Origin: Bradyrhizobium neotropicale
Lineage (GTDB): Bacteria > Pseudomonadota > Alphaproteobacteria > Rhizobiales > Xanthobacteraceae
DNA length: 64,000 nt
Assembly: GCF_001641695.1 (NCBI RefSeq)
Contig: NZ_LSEF01000090.1
Location: 278,725 to 342,724 of the forward strand
Direction: 5' to 3'
Shown here: piece by piece, positions 53,736 to 62,177 of the stretch
Layout of the letters: the number at the start of each line of letters is the position of its first letter
Numbering within the stretch: position 1 is the stretch's first letter
Position numbers and translations under genes: made by a program
Notes under the pieces: model-generated
The model's database searches: none
What the model was told of the DNA's origin: nothing
The model's input: the letters and a program-made list of their open reading frames with translations, nothing else

Positions 53736-53879
53736 CGTCATTCCGGGGCGCGCCCTCTTGGGCGCGAGCCCGGAATCCATCGTGCGGCAGGTGAGTGGAC
53801 GAATGGATTCCGGACTCGTCGCTCCGCGACGCCCCGGAATGACGAAGAAGAGAGGCATCTCGCTGCGCTCGCAATGACG
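53736..53879. repeat. Intergenic inverted repeat, CGTCATTCCGGGGCG type
   Basis: The arms CGTCATTCCGGGGCGCG and GCGACGCCCCGGAATGACG (ending 53844) enclose CCGGAATCCAT / ATGGATTCCGG inner arms. A half-copy of the CTCGCAATGACG element follows at about 53867-53879. The 286 bases between the TetR and VOC genes hold little else. Confidence 0.75.
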
Positions 53880-53895
53880 AATGGAGAGACCGGCA

Positions 53896-54744
53896 TCACT
53901 CCGCCGGCTTCGGCGAGCGCTCCAGCAGGATGGTCTGGATCCCGCAGGTGCCGTTCCTGACCGTCATCACCCGCGTGCCGGGCTTGCGGCCGTTGCGCAC
54001 CTCGCTGACATCGAGACCGGCCGAGATCAGGCGGGTGCGCGTGGCCTCGATGTCGGCCACCCGCCAGCTCAGGCCCCATAGCCGGTCGTGCATCAAATCG
54101 CCGCCGGCGACCGGCCGCCGCACCACCTCGACGACGAGGTCACCGCAGCGGAAGAACATCAGTTGGCCCCAGTCATGGTGCGAGCGGTCGAGTGCCAGAT
54201 CGAGGCCGAGCCGCGCGCCGTAGAGCGCGGCGGCACGTTCGGAGTCCTCGGTTGCGACCACGACGTGATCGAGCGCATCGAACGGGGCGACGCCGGTAGC
54301 CGCGGACAGCGGACGCTCCTCGGCGAGTTCGAGGAAAAACATGCGCACGCCGCGCGTCAGCTCGGTCGCGGCGCGCGTGCGTTTCCAGTGCATGGCCGCA
54401 CCGGTGTCGGGGTCGCTGCTTTCGACCTCGGCGACCGGATCCGGCCTCAAGGCCACCCGCTCGAGTCGCCGATGCATCTTGCCGATGTCGGCGACACGAA
54501 AGCACAGGCTTGCGAGCACCCCTTCGCGGTCTTCCAGCAAAGCGCGCATGCGATCGGCGGTCACGTTGGAGCCGCTCGGCGCCATCAACTCGATCGTCAT
54601 GTTGGCAAGCGTGAACAGCACCCGATCGGCGCTATCGCCGGAATTTTGCCAGGCCGGCGCCCGTCCCAGCAGCGTCTGATAGGCCGCCTTGGCCGCACCG
54701 ATGTCCTTGACCAGAGCGACGACGTGATCGAGGCCGGTGATCAT
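53896..54744 (-). CDS. VOC-family protein with two glyoxalase-like domains
   Basis: A 282-residue protein. The first vicinal-oxygen-chelate module starts GLDHVVALVKDIGAAKAAYQ and the second at about residue 160 starts ALDHVVVATEDSERAAALYG. Conserved metal-type His are in both DHV segments, with Glu in TIELMAP and in VVEVVRRP. The family includes glyoxalases, dioxygenases and resistance proteins, so no reaction can be given. The ATG at 54744 has an excellent ribosome site (GGGAGGAAAA); the ATG 12 bases earlier is part of that site. Confidence 0.82.
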   Translation of the reverse strand: MITGLDHVVALVKDIGAAKAAYQTLLGRAPAWQNSGDSADRVLFTLANMTIELMAPSGSNVTADRMRALLEDREGVLASLCFRVADIGKMHRRLERVALRPDPVAEVESSDPDTGAAMHWKRTRAATELTRGVRMFFLELAEERPLSAATGVAPFDALDHVVVATEDSERAAALYGARLGLDLALDRSHHDWGQLMFFRCGDLVVEVVRRPVAGGDLMHDRLWGLSWRVADIEATRTRLISAGLDVSEVRNGRKPGTRVMTVRNGTCGIQTILLERSPKPAE

Positions 54745-54960
54745 TTTTCCTCCCATTCGACGCGCCTGGAACTGGACATCAATCCGGCGCTCTGGCTTTG
54801 CTTCGGCATTGCGTTGGCCCTGTCATGGTCGTATTCCGGCCCAAAGCTCACCTCAAGCGCTTCGGGCGGCGGCTTTGCGAATAATTTCGGCGTCCCCTGA
54901 GCGGAACCGGTGCTAAAGTAGGCCGCCGGCCGGGACCACCCAGCGCACTACGGACAAGCA

Positions 54961-55854
54961 ATGCAGGCCCTCTTTATCGGACAGACCTATATCGACGTCG
55001 TCTTCATCACGGACCACATGCCGACCGGCGACGAGAAGCACGTGGCCTCGGACTACGCCGTCTCCTTCGGCGGCAACGCGGTCACGGCGGCGTTCTGCTG
55101 CGCCAAGCTCGGCATCGTGCCGGACCTGATCGCCACCGTCGCCAATGACTGGCTGGGGCGCATGTTCCAGGACATGTGCGCGAAGTATGCGATCTCGCTG
55201 CACGGCCGCAAGGTGAATACGTCCTCGCTCTCCTTCATCATGCCCAAGGACGGCAAGCGCGCCATCGTCCGCTGCCGCGACGACTCACACATCCACCCCT
55301 TCCCGATCCTCAATCTCGGCAACTGCCGCGCGCTGCATATCGACGGCCACCAGCCCGACGCCGCGATCCACTACGCGAAAGTCTGCCGCGAGGCCGGCAT
55401 CCTGACCTCGCTCGACGGCGGCGGTCTGCGCACCAACACGCACGAGCTCCTGGAATTCATCGACGTCGCGATCGTCGCCGAGCGGTTGTGCGAGCAGATG
55501 GACCTGACGCCGGAGCAGATGCTGGACTACCTGAAGAGCCGCGGCTGCCGGATCGGCGGCGTCACCATGGGCGAGAAGGGCCTGCTCTGGTACAACGAGA
55601 CCGGTACGGTCGAGACCATGCCGGCGATGCCGATCCCGCGCGAGCGCGTGCTCGACACCAATGGCGCCGGCGACGTCTTCCACGGCGCCTATATCTATTC
55701 CTACCTCGCCCATCCCGGCAAAACCTGGCGTGAGCATTTCGACTTCGCTCGCGCGGCCTCGACCTTCAAGATCCAGCGCCTCGGCAACGAGGCCGGCTTG
55801 CCGACCCTTGTCGACATCGCCAAGGTCAGGCACGAGTTCGAGGTCAGGGTCTAG
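54961..55854 (+). CDS. PfkB-family carbohydrate kinase
   Basis: A 297-residue sugar kinase. The N-terminal beta-sheet is QALFIGQTYIDVVFITDHMP, the glycine-rich SFGGNAVTAAFCCAKLG block binds sugar, and the signature DTNGAGDVFHGAYIYSYL near the C-terminus holds the catalytic Asp and anion hole. It phosphorylates a sugar or nucleoside with ATP. The sugar is not evident. It starts a pair with a second PfkB kinase after an 18-base gap, probably one operon. Confidence 0.9.
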   Translation: MQALFIGQTYIDVVFITDHMPTGDEKHVASDYAVSFGGNAVTAAFCCAKLGIVPDLIATVANDWLGRMFQDMCAKYAISLHGRKVNTSSLSFIMPKDGKRAIVRCRDDSHIHPFPILNLGNCRALHIDGHQPDAAIHYAKVCREAGILTSLDGGGLRTNTHELLEFIDVAIVAERLCEQMDLTPEQMLDYLKSRGCRIGGVTMGEKGLLWYNETGTVETMPAMPIPRERVLDTNGAGDVFHGAYIYSYLAHPGKTWREHFDFARAASTFKIQRLGNEAGLPTLVDIAKVRHEFEVRV

Positions 55855-55872
55855 ACGTCACTGGAGTCTCGC

Positions 55873-56790
55873 ATGGGGCGCGTCTTCGTCGCCGGCAGCA
55901 TCAACATGGATGTGGTGGCGACGGCCGACCGCCACCCCAGGGTCGGCGAGACCGTCGCTGGCCGGCAGGTGCTGTATTTCCCCGGCGGCAAGGGCGCCAA
56001 TCAGGCGGTCGCGGCATCGCGGCTGGGCGCACGGACGACGCTGATCGGCGGGCTCGGGAAGGACTCCTTCGGGACGGAGCTGAAGGCCTTCCTTGGCGAT
56101 CAGGGCATCGATCTCGGCTATGTCAGTGAGACCTCAGCAGCGCATACCGGCACGGCCATCATCACGGTGGCGGAGGCCGACAACACGATCGTCGTCATTC
56201 CCGGCACCAACGCGCTGGTCGGCGCGGACGATGTGAGCGTCGTGCCGCTGCTGCGGGGCGACGTCGCCGTCAGCCAGTTCGAGATCCCCTTACCGACGAT
56301 TGCCGCGTTCTTCCGAAGGGCACGGTCCACTCAGGCGACCACGCTGCTGAATCCGGCACCGGCGCAAACATTCGGCCGCGACCTGCTTGAACTCGTCGAT
56401 ATCCTCGTGCTCAACGAGACCGAGCTCGGCTATCTCGCTGGCGTCGACTTGTCGGAAGACGACGAGCCGGCGCGCATCATGGACGTCGCGCGCCGGCTTC
56501 GGGCGCGCGAGGAGCAGACGATCTGCGTGACGCTCGGCAAGCGCGGCGTGCTGGCGCTTGCGGGGCGCGAAGAGATCGCCGTGCCGGGCCGCGTGGTGAA
56601 GGCGGTCGATACGACCGGCGCCGGCGACTGCTTCGTCGGCGCGCTCGCAGCGCAACTCGCCGATGGCGCCACCTTGCCAACAGCGCTCACCTTCGCCAAC
56701 GCGGCCGCCTCGATCTCGGTGCAGCGCATGGGCGCGGGTCCCTCGATGCCGACGGCGACAGAAGTTGCCGCCATCGTCAACGCCGGCTGA
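55873..56790 (+). CDS. Ribokinase-like PfkB kinase
   Basis: A 305-residue kinase with the ribokinase start RVFVAGSINMDVVATADRHP, the substrate loop YFPGGKGANQAVAASRLG and the ATP/anion-hole motif DTTGAGDCFVGALAAQLA. It matches ribokinase more closely than the preceding kinase does, so ribose or deoxyribose is a fair guess. Its stop TGA is immediately followed by the convergent gene's stop (TGATCA). Confidence 0.88.
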   Translation: MGRVFVAGSINMDVVATADRHPRVGETVAGRQVLYFPGGKGANQAVAASRLGARTTLIGGLGKDSFGTELKAFLGDQGIDLGYVSETSAAHTGTAIITVAEADNTIVVIPGTNALVGADDVSVVPLLRGDVAVSQFEIPLPTIAAFFRRARSTQATTLLNPAPAQTFGRDLLELVDILVLNETELGYLAGVDLSEDDEPARIMDVARRLRAREEQTICVTLGKRGVLALAGREEIAVPGRVVKAVDTTGAGDCFVGALAAQLADGATLPTALTFANAAASISVQRMGAGPSMPTATEVAAIVNAG

Positions 56791-58011
56791 TCACGCCAGC
56801 GCGCTCTTCAGGTCAAAGCTTTCATCCGCGGCCTTCTCAGGCGCGAGCGAGCGATCCATGCCGAGCAGGCGGCGGCCGAACATGTGATCGCCGGCGCGGT
56901 TGATGGACTCGATGCCGAGCAGCTTGTCGCCCTTGTAGCAGAACGCCGAGAACGCCTTCCCGGCGGGGTCGCCACGCAGCACGACGCGGTCGTAGCCGGT
57001 CGTGAGCCCCGCGATCTGCAGCTTGTCGTCGCCCTGGTCGCTCCAGAACCAGGGATGACCATCGTAGAGTTTGCTGTCGCCCGTGAGCCGCGCTGCCACG
57101 CAGCGGGCGTGATCGGTGGCGTTCTGCACCGACTCGAGCCGCAGCGATCCGCCGAAGCGCGGGCTCGCGAACAGCGCGCAATCGCCGATCGCGGAAATAT
57201 TGGGATCGGACGTCAGCAGATGTTCGTCGACGATGATGCCGGAGGCGACCGGCAGCCCTGCCTCCGCCGCGAGCTCGATATTCGGCAGCACGCCGACACC
57301 AACCACGACGAGATCCGCCGGCAAGTGGCGACCGTCGCTGAGGCTGACACCAGTGACCTTGCCACCCTCCGCCTCGATGCTGGTTGCCTGCACACCGAGA
57401 TGAATACGGATGCCGGCCTCACGGTGCCGCGCCTGAAAATAATCCGAGACCTCCGCCGTCACCGCGCGCGCCATCACACGCGGGGCAAGCTCGATCACTT
57501 CGACCTCCAGCCCCTTGATCCGCGCAGTGGAGGCGAATTCCAGGCCGATGAAGCCCGCGCCGATGATCACGGCGCGCGTCTTCGACGGCATGATCTTTCG
57601 CAGCGCCTCGCTCTCGTCGAGGATCCGCAGATATTTCACGTCGGGCAGATTCGCGTTCGGCAGATCCAGCATCCGGTTGCGCGCCCCCGTGGCCAGCACG
57701 AGGTGGCCGTAGTCAAGCATTTCGCCCGACGCGAGCAGGACCGTGCGTTTCGCGCGATCGATCGACACTGCGCGGCCCGCGATCAGCTCGATCTTCTGGT
57801 CGTGGTAGAATTTTTCCGGCCGGAACATCAGGCTCTCCGGACCGGCGGAGCCCTTGATATAGGCCTTGGACAGAGGCGGCCGCTGATAGGGCAGATGGGC
57901 CTCGTCGTTGATCAGGCAAACGCGGTCGGAGAAACCCGCCTGACGCAGGGATGCCGCGGCCTGGTAGCCGCCATGGCCCGCACCGACAATGATCACCGGA
58001 CCTTCAGTCAT
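56791..58011 (-). CDS. Ferredoxin reductase, FAD-dependent (putidaredoxin/rhodocoxin reductase type)
   Basis: A 406-residue flavoprotein. The FAD site is IIVGAGHGGYQAAASLRQAG, the NAD site is AVIIGAGFIGLEFASTARIKG in its first 20 residues, and the second FAD motif is AIGDCALFASP. The PYQRPPLSKAY block is the mark of NADH:ferredoxin reductases that serve P450 or dioxygenase systems. No ferredoxin gene is adjacent. The P450 at 40671-41891 is a possible distant client. The stop abuts that of the ribokinase gene with no gap. Confidence 0.9.
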   Translation of the reverse strand: MTEGPVIIVGAGHGGYQAAASLRQAGFSDRVCLINDEAHLPYQRPPLSKAYIKGSAGPESLMFRPEKFYHDQKIELIAGRAVSIDRAKRTVLLASGEMLDYGHLVLATGARNRMLDLPNANLPDVKYLRILDESEALRKIMPSKTRAVIIGAGFIGLEFASTARIKGLEVEVIELAPRVMARAVTAEVSDYFQARHREAGIRIHLGVQATSIEAEGGKVTGVSLSDGRHLPADLVVVGVGVLPNIELAAEAGLPVASGIIVDEHLLTSDPNISAIGDCALFASPRFGGSLRLESVQNATDHARCVAARLTGDSKLYDGHPWFWSDQGDDKLQIAGLTTGYDRVVLRGDPAGKAFSAFCYKGDKLLGIESINRAGDHMFGRRLLGMDRSLAPEKAADESFDLKSALA

Positions 58012-58260
58012 TGGAACAGCTCTCTTCCCAAGACACGAGCGTTAGCCATGTCGTCTCCTCAATCGTTGATTTTGGCTTGCTGGCCTCGCCCGGAGGAGCC
58101 GGCGCTCGTGTCCGTCCCTAAACGAAGGCAGCCCCATTTGACCCCATCGTTCCGGCTTGCGCAAGAGCGCCAGCCTGGCATGCAAGCGCCATGACCGGGA
58201 TTGTCACCCCTCGCCTTCTGCGATTTAGTTGCACCAACGACCTCCTGCCGGGGATTTCCG

Positions 58261-59055
58261 ATGTCTGCTCCCGTCTCCAGTCCCGATGATACCGCCCTGC
58301 TGCGGATCGATGGCCCGATCGCCACCATCACGCTCAACCGTCCCGCCGCGTTCAACTCGATCAACCTTGCGATTGCGCAGAAGCTCGAGCAGCTCGCGGC
58401 GTACATCGAAGGTGCGGACGAGATCAGGGTCGTCGTCCTCGAAGGCGAAGGCCGCGCCTTCTGCGCTGGCGGCGATCTGCAGACAATCGGCGCCGCCGCC
58501 GAAGCCAACACGGTGACGCCGGTCGTCGGCGAACTGCTGAAGCATTACCACACCTTCATCGAGACCATCCGACGCATGCCAAAACTGTCGCTGTCGAGCG
58601 TCCACGGCTCGGCTGCCGGCGCCGGGATGGGTCTCGCCTTCGTCACCGACCTCTGCATTGCCGCGGAGGATGCACGCTTCACGCCGGCCTATGCCAAGAT
58701 CGGGGTGTCACCCGATGGCGGCAGCACGGTCGGCATCGTCGGCACGGTCGGATCGCGCCGCGCCCTGCAGATCTTCCTGTCCGAGGACAGTTTTACCGCG
58801 CAGCAGGCCCATGAATGGGGCCTTGTCGCCAAAGTGGTTCCCGCGACCGAGCTTAAGGCGGCGACGCGGCAGCTTGCCGAACGCCTGGCGCAGAACCCGC
58901 CGGCAGCGATCGCCGGCACCAAGTCGCTGGTCTACCAGGCTGCCACCACGCCGGTGAAGCAGCAGCTCGACGCCGAGGAACACAAGATCATCATGGCGAT
59001 GAACACCGAGGAATTTCGCGCCGCCGTGAAGAAGTTTACGAGCAAGGGCAAGTAG
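58261..59055 (+). CDS. Enoyl-CoA hydratase/isomerase-family protein
   Basis: A 264-residue crotonase-fold protein. The oxyanion hole residues are in AFCAGGDLQTIG and in HGSAAGAGMGLAF. The segment FTPAYAKIGVSPDGGSTVGI lacks the first catalytic glutamate of hydratases (Ala/Tyr there), and ALQIFLSED has Gln where the second would be. The SPDGG aspartate fits PaaG-like isomerases. So a double-bond isomerase or a non-hydratase reaction on an acyl-CoA is more likely than classic hydration. The ATG at 58261 has GGGGAT in front. Confidence 0.88.
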   Translation: MSAPVSSPDDTALLRIDGPIATITLNRPAAFNSINLAIAQKLEQLAAYIEGADEIRVVVLEGEGRAFCAGGDLQTIGAAAEANTVTPVVGELLKHYHTFIETIRRMPKLSLSSVHGSAAGAGMGLAFVTDLCIAAEDARFTPAYAKIGVSPDGGSTVGIVGTVGSRRALQIFLSEDSFTAQQAHEWGLVAKVVPATELKAATRQLAERLAQNPPAAIAGTKSLVYQAATTPVKQQLDAEEHKIIMAMNTEEFRAAVKKFTSKGK

Positions 59056-59064
59056 CCGCCGGAC

Positions 59065-60405
59065 TCACTGCGGACAGATGTAGCCTGTGCCTGCCGGCGA
59101 CTTGAAGCAGCCGACCGATTCCGGCAGCACGTGCCGCGGCAGCCACAGCACCACGCTGGGGAAGTAGATCGCGAACGCAATGGTCGCGAAGAACACGACA
59201 TAGATCGGCAGCGCCGCGCGCAGCGCCTTGGCGAAACTGATGCCGACGAATTTCGACGCCATCAACAGCACGAGCCCGTAGGGCGGCGTGATCAGGCCGA
59301 ACGCCAGCGTTGCGATCAGCACCACGCCCATATGCACGCCGTTGATGTCGCCGGCTTCCGTCAGCGCGTTGACCAACGGCATGAAGATGATGATGGTCGG
59401 CACCGGCTCGATGAAGTCGCCGACCACGGTGAACAACAGCACCATCAACAGCATGATCAGATGCGGATCATTCCCGGCGATGGAGGTGATCCATTCCGCG
59501 ATGTAGTTTGCGCCGCGCAGATAGGCGAGCATCCAGCCGAAGGCGTTGGCGGCGCCGATCGTGATCAGCGGCAGCGAGAAGATCAGGCCGGCAAGGCAGA
59601 AATCATAGGGGATCTTCCTGAAGTGCCCGCGATTGAGCGCGGGGATCACGACCAGGATGATCCAGGCCACCGCAACGACACCGGCCTCCGTGGGCGTGAA
59701 CCAGCCGGTCAGGATGCCGCCAAGCAGGATCACCGGGATCATCAGCGGCAACGCCGCATCGCCGGCGGCGAAAACCACCTGGCGCAACGGCGCGCGCGGC
59801 TTGCGCAGGCCGGAAGGCCCGAAGAAATAGCAGTAGATCATCAGGCCGAAGCCGATCATCAGGCCCGGCACCACGCCCGCCATGAACAGGCCGGCAATCG
59901 AGACGTTTCCGACGGCGCCATAGACCACGGCGGTGATGCTCGGCGGCACCAGCGCCGCGATCGTCGAGGCCGAAGCAATGATCGCGGCAATGAAGGCAGG
60001 CTCATAGCCCTCGCGCTTCATCGGGCCGCCCAGCGCGCGGCTCATCACGGCGACGTCGGCTGTCGTCGAACCCGACATCTCCGAGAAGAACATGCTGAAG
60101 ACGACAACGACCTGCGACAGGCCGCCCCTGATGTGTCCGACCAGCGACACCGACAGGTTCGCGATCCGCACCACCACATTTGCCGAGCTCATGAGCTCGC
60201 CGACCAGCAGGAAGAACGGGATCGCCAGCAGCGCCTCGGAGTCCACGCCGTCGAAGATCTTCTGGATGATCGCGGCGAGCGAGACGTCCGAGAGGATCGC
60301 GCCGATGAACACGCCAGCCATCAGCGAGAACGGCACGGGCACGCCGAGATAGCCGAAGAACAGGAAGCAGAACGACATCAACGCCAGGACGATTGGTGCG
60401 CTCAC
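59065..60405 (-). CDS. TRAP transporter large permease (DctM-like)
   Basis: A 446-residue protein with about twelve membrane spans, of the DctM family. The blocks GEMMSSANVV-like GELMSSANVVVRI, FSMFFSEMSGSTTADVAVM and ASASTIAALVPPSI are diagnostic. It forms the sodium-driven transport core with the small permease. The start is GTG at 60405, overlapping the DctQ-like stop (GTGA). The C-terminal tail ends in a short cysteine-containing stretch beyond the usual end. Confidence 0.92.
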   Translation of the reverse strand: MSAPIVLALMSFCFLFFGYLGVPVPFSLMAGVFIGAILSDVSLAAIIQKIFDGVDSEALLAIPFFLLVGELMSSANVVVRIANLSVSLVGHIRGGLSQVVVVFSMFFSEMSGSTTADVAVMSRALGGPMKREGYEPAFIAAIIASASTIAALVPPSITAVVYGAVGNVSIAGLFMAGVVPGLMIGFGLMIYCYFFGPSGLRKPRAPLRQVVFAAGDAALPLMIPVILLGGILTGWFTPTEAGVVAVAWIILVVIPALNRGHFRKIPYDFCLAGLIFSLPLITIGAANAFGWMLAYLRGANYIAEWITSIAGNDPHLIMLLMVLLFTVVGDFIEPVPTIIIFMPLVNALTEAGDINGVHMGVVLIATLAFGLITPPYGLVLLMASKFVGISFAKALRAALPIYVVFFATIAFAIYFPSVVLWLPRHVLPESVGCFKSPAGTGYICPQ

Positions 60406-60986
60406 GGCCGCGCCCTCGTCTGTGCGTCCGTCGCGGCCGCGGAATGCGCTTCATCCTCGTCCGGTGGTTCGGGATGATCAAAGCCGTTGCGCAGGCCGTT
60501 GACGAGCTGTTCGATGGTGAACAGGCCGATCAGGACGCCCGACAGCGGGATGATGGCATAGAGCGAGGCGATCGGCGTGCCCGACGGCAGGCGGAAACTG
60601 CCGAAGCCGCGGAGATAGTTCTGATAGCCGTACCAGATCAGGCAGAAGGCGACGCCGAGAACGACGATGCGGATGACGACTTCCACGATCAGCCGCGGCG
60701 TGCCGTGCAACGCCTCGGAAATGGCGGTGAGATAGAGGTGGTCGTTGCGCCTTGTCGCGGCCGCCGTGCCGATGAAGATCGCGTAGATGAACAACGTCGA
60801 GGTGACCTCCTGCAGCCACAGCCAGGGGTGGCCGATCGTGCGCGTGACGATGTCGGCGGTCACCGACAGCGAGAATCCGAAGCACAACGTACCGCAGAGA
60901 AGCATCAGCGCGAGCTCGAGCCAGTCGAGCGCACGCCATTTGAGGTGACGCTGCCGTCTCAAGACCAGTTTGTCGGCGATGGCCAT
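60402..60986 (-). CDS. TRAP transporter small permease (DctQ-like)
   Basis: A 194-residue protein with four membrane spans (LELALMLLCGTLCFGFSLSV, WLQEVTSTLFIYAIFIGTAA, IVVLGVAFCLIWYG and SLYAIIPLSGVLIGLF). The EVTSTLFIYAIFIG segment is the family mark. I chose the ATG at 60986 over an in-frame one at 61004 because it is closer to the domain start. The C-terminal tail is acidic and hydrophilic. It pairs with the DctM-like permease. Confidence 0.9.
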   Translation of the reverse strand: MAIADKLVLRRQRHLKWRALDWLELALMLLCGTLCFGFSLSVTADIVTRTIGHPWLWLQEVTSTLFIYAIFIGTAAATRRNDHLYLTAISEALHGTPRLIVEVVIRIVVLGVAFCLIWYGYQNYLRGFGSFRLPSGTPIASLYAIIPLSGVLIGLFTIEQLVNGLRNGFDHPEPPDEDEAHSAAATDAQTRARP

Positions 60987-61020
60987 TCTACGAGCGCTCC
61001 GCAATTCCTAGTCCGGCTCT

Positions 61021-61107
61021 CGTCATGGCCGGGCTCGTCCCGGCCATCCTCATTTGGGCCGGCCGGGAGGAAGAACGTGGATACCCGGGACAAGCCCGGG
61101 CATGACG
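61021..61107. repeat. Intergenic inverted repeat, CGTCATGGCCGGGCTCGTCC type
   Basis: CGTCATGGCCGGGCTCGTCC with hairpin GGCCGGGCTCGTCCCGGCC at the left, and CCCGGGACAAGCCCGGGCATGACG at the right in two short arms. The outer CGTCATG / CATGACG ends match. It lies between the binding-protein and small-permease genes of the TRAP system and may lower expression of the permeases. Confidence 0.75.
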
Positions 61108-61119
61108 GCTTTGCTGGGC

Positions 61120-62115
61120 CTAGTTAATCGACCGGATCAGGTTCTTGATCTTCTCGGCGTGCGGGCCGAGCTCCTTGGCGAGCTTGTCGAGATAGGGGTC
61201 GGCGACCGCCGTAAAGCTCTTCTTGTCGACGTCTTGGACGATCTTGACGCCCATCTTCTTCAGCTTCTCGGCCGCGCTCCGCTCAAGCTCGAATGCCTTT
61301 TGCGGCTCCTTGGTGCTGATCTCGTTGGCCGCCGTCTGCACCCACTGCTTCTGCTCGGCAGACAGGCTCTGCCAGAGCTTGTCGGAGACGAACACCAGCG
61401 CGTTGTTGGCCTCGTGCTCCGTGATGTTCAGAACCGGGGCGACCTCGTAGTGCTTGTTGACGAGGTAGACATTGATGCTGTTCTCGGCGACGTCGACCAC
61501 ACCGGTTTGCAGCGAGGTGTAGACGCTGCCGAACGGCATATGCACGGTCTGGGCGCCATAGGCCGGGAACATGGTGTCCTCGGTCGCGGTCGCCTGCACG
61601 CGGATTTTCAGCCCCTTGATGTCGCCGACATTGTGGATCTCCTTCTTGGAGTACATGTGGCGCACGCCCTGCGATCCAGTCGCGATCACATGCAGGCCCT
61701 GCGTGGTCTCGTCAATCATGGTCTTGAGCGCTTCGAACACCCGGGGATCGGCGAGCCCCTTGATCACGTGGTTCTCGTCGCGGAACAGGAAGTGCAGCGA
61801 CATCACGCCCGCCTGCGGAGAGATCGTCGCGGTGTTGGCCGAAGAGATGATCGCGAACTCGATGTCGCCCGCCTTCACGAGTTGGAGAACCTGCGGCTCC
61901 TGGCCGAGCTGCGCGCCGGGATACTGATCGATGATCATCGTTCCCTTGCTCAATTCCTTGAGCTTGTCGGCGAAGAGGTCACCCGCGATGGAATAGCCGG
62001 TGTTGCGCGGCTGGTCATAGGCGAAGCGATAATGCTTCACCTCCTGCGCCCCGGCCCCAGTGACGAACAGGACGGCGGCCAAAGCCACCAACCCACGCAT
62101 GGATCGTGCAATCAT
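61120..62115 (-). CDS. TRAP transporter substrate-binding protein (DctP-like)
   Basis: A 331-residue periplasmic protein with a Sec signal (MRGLVALAAVLFVTGAGAQ). The DctP family pattern is seen in YPGAQLGQEPQVLQLVKAGD, the substrate-anchoring arginine region LKIRVQATATEDTMFPAYGA in its first 20 residues, and the MPFGSVYTSLQTGVVDVAEN block. That arginine usually pairs with a carboxylate, so the cargo is probably an organic or sugar acid. The ribosome site GGGGGAAACG precedes the ATG. It lies 62 bases after the dehydratase stop. Confidence 0.92.
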   Translation of the reverse strand: MIARSMRGLVALAAVLFVTGAGAQEVKHYRFAYDQPRNTGYSIAGDLFADKLKELSKGTMIIDQYPGAQLGQEPQVLQLVKAGDIEFAIISSANTATISPQAGVMSLHFLFRDENHVIKGLADPRVFEALKTMIDETTQGLHVIATGSQGVRHMYSKKEIHNVGDIKGLKIRVQATATEDTMFPAYGAQTVHMPFGSVYTSLQTGVVDVAENSINVYLVNKHYEVAPVLNITEHEANNALVFVSDKLWQSLSAEQKQWVQTAANEISTKEPQKAFELERSAAEKLKKMGVKIVQDVDKKSFTAVADPYLDKLAKELGPHAEKIKNLIRSIN

Positions 62116-62177
62116 CGTTTCCCCCTGTTTTATCGCCCGCCGCTTTAGCGGTCTGAGCTACGTTTGTGGGTGCTTGG

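Noticed and set aside
54757..54960. Possible small gene in the gap between the VOC and kinase genes
   Set aside because: An open plus-strand frame runs through part of it, but it comes from the antisense of the VOC gene and shows no start, ribosome site or motif.
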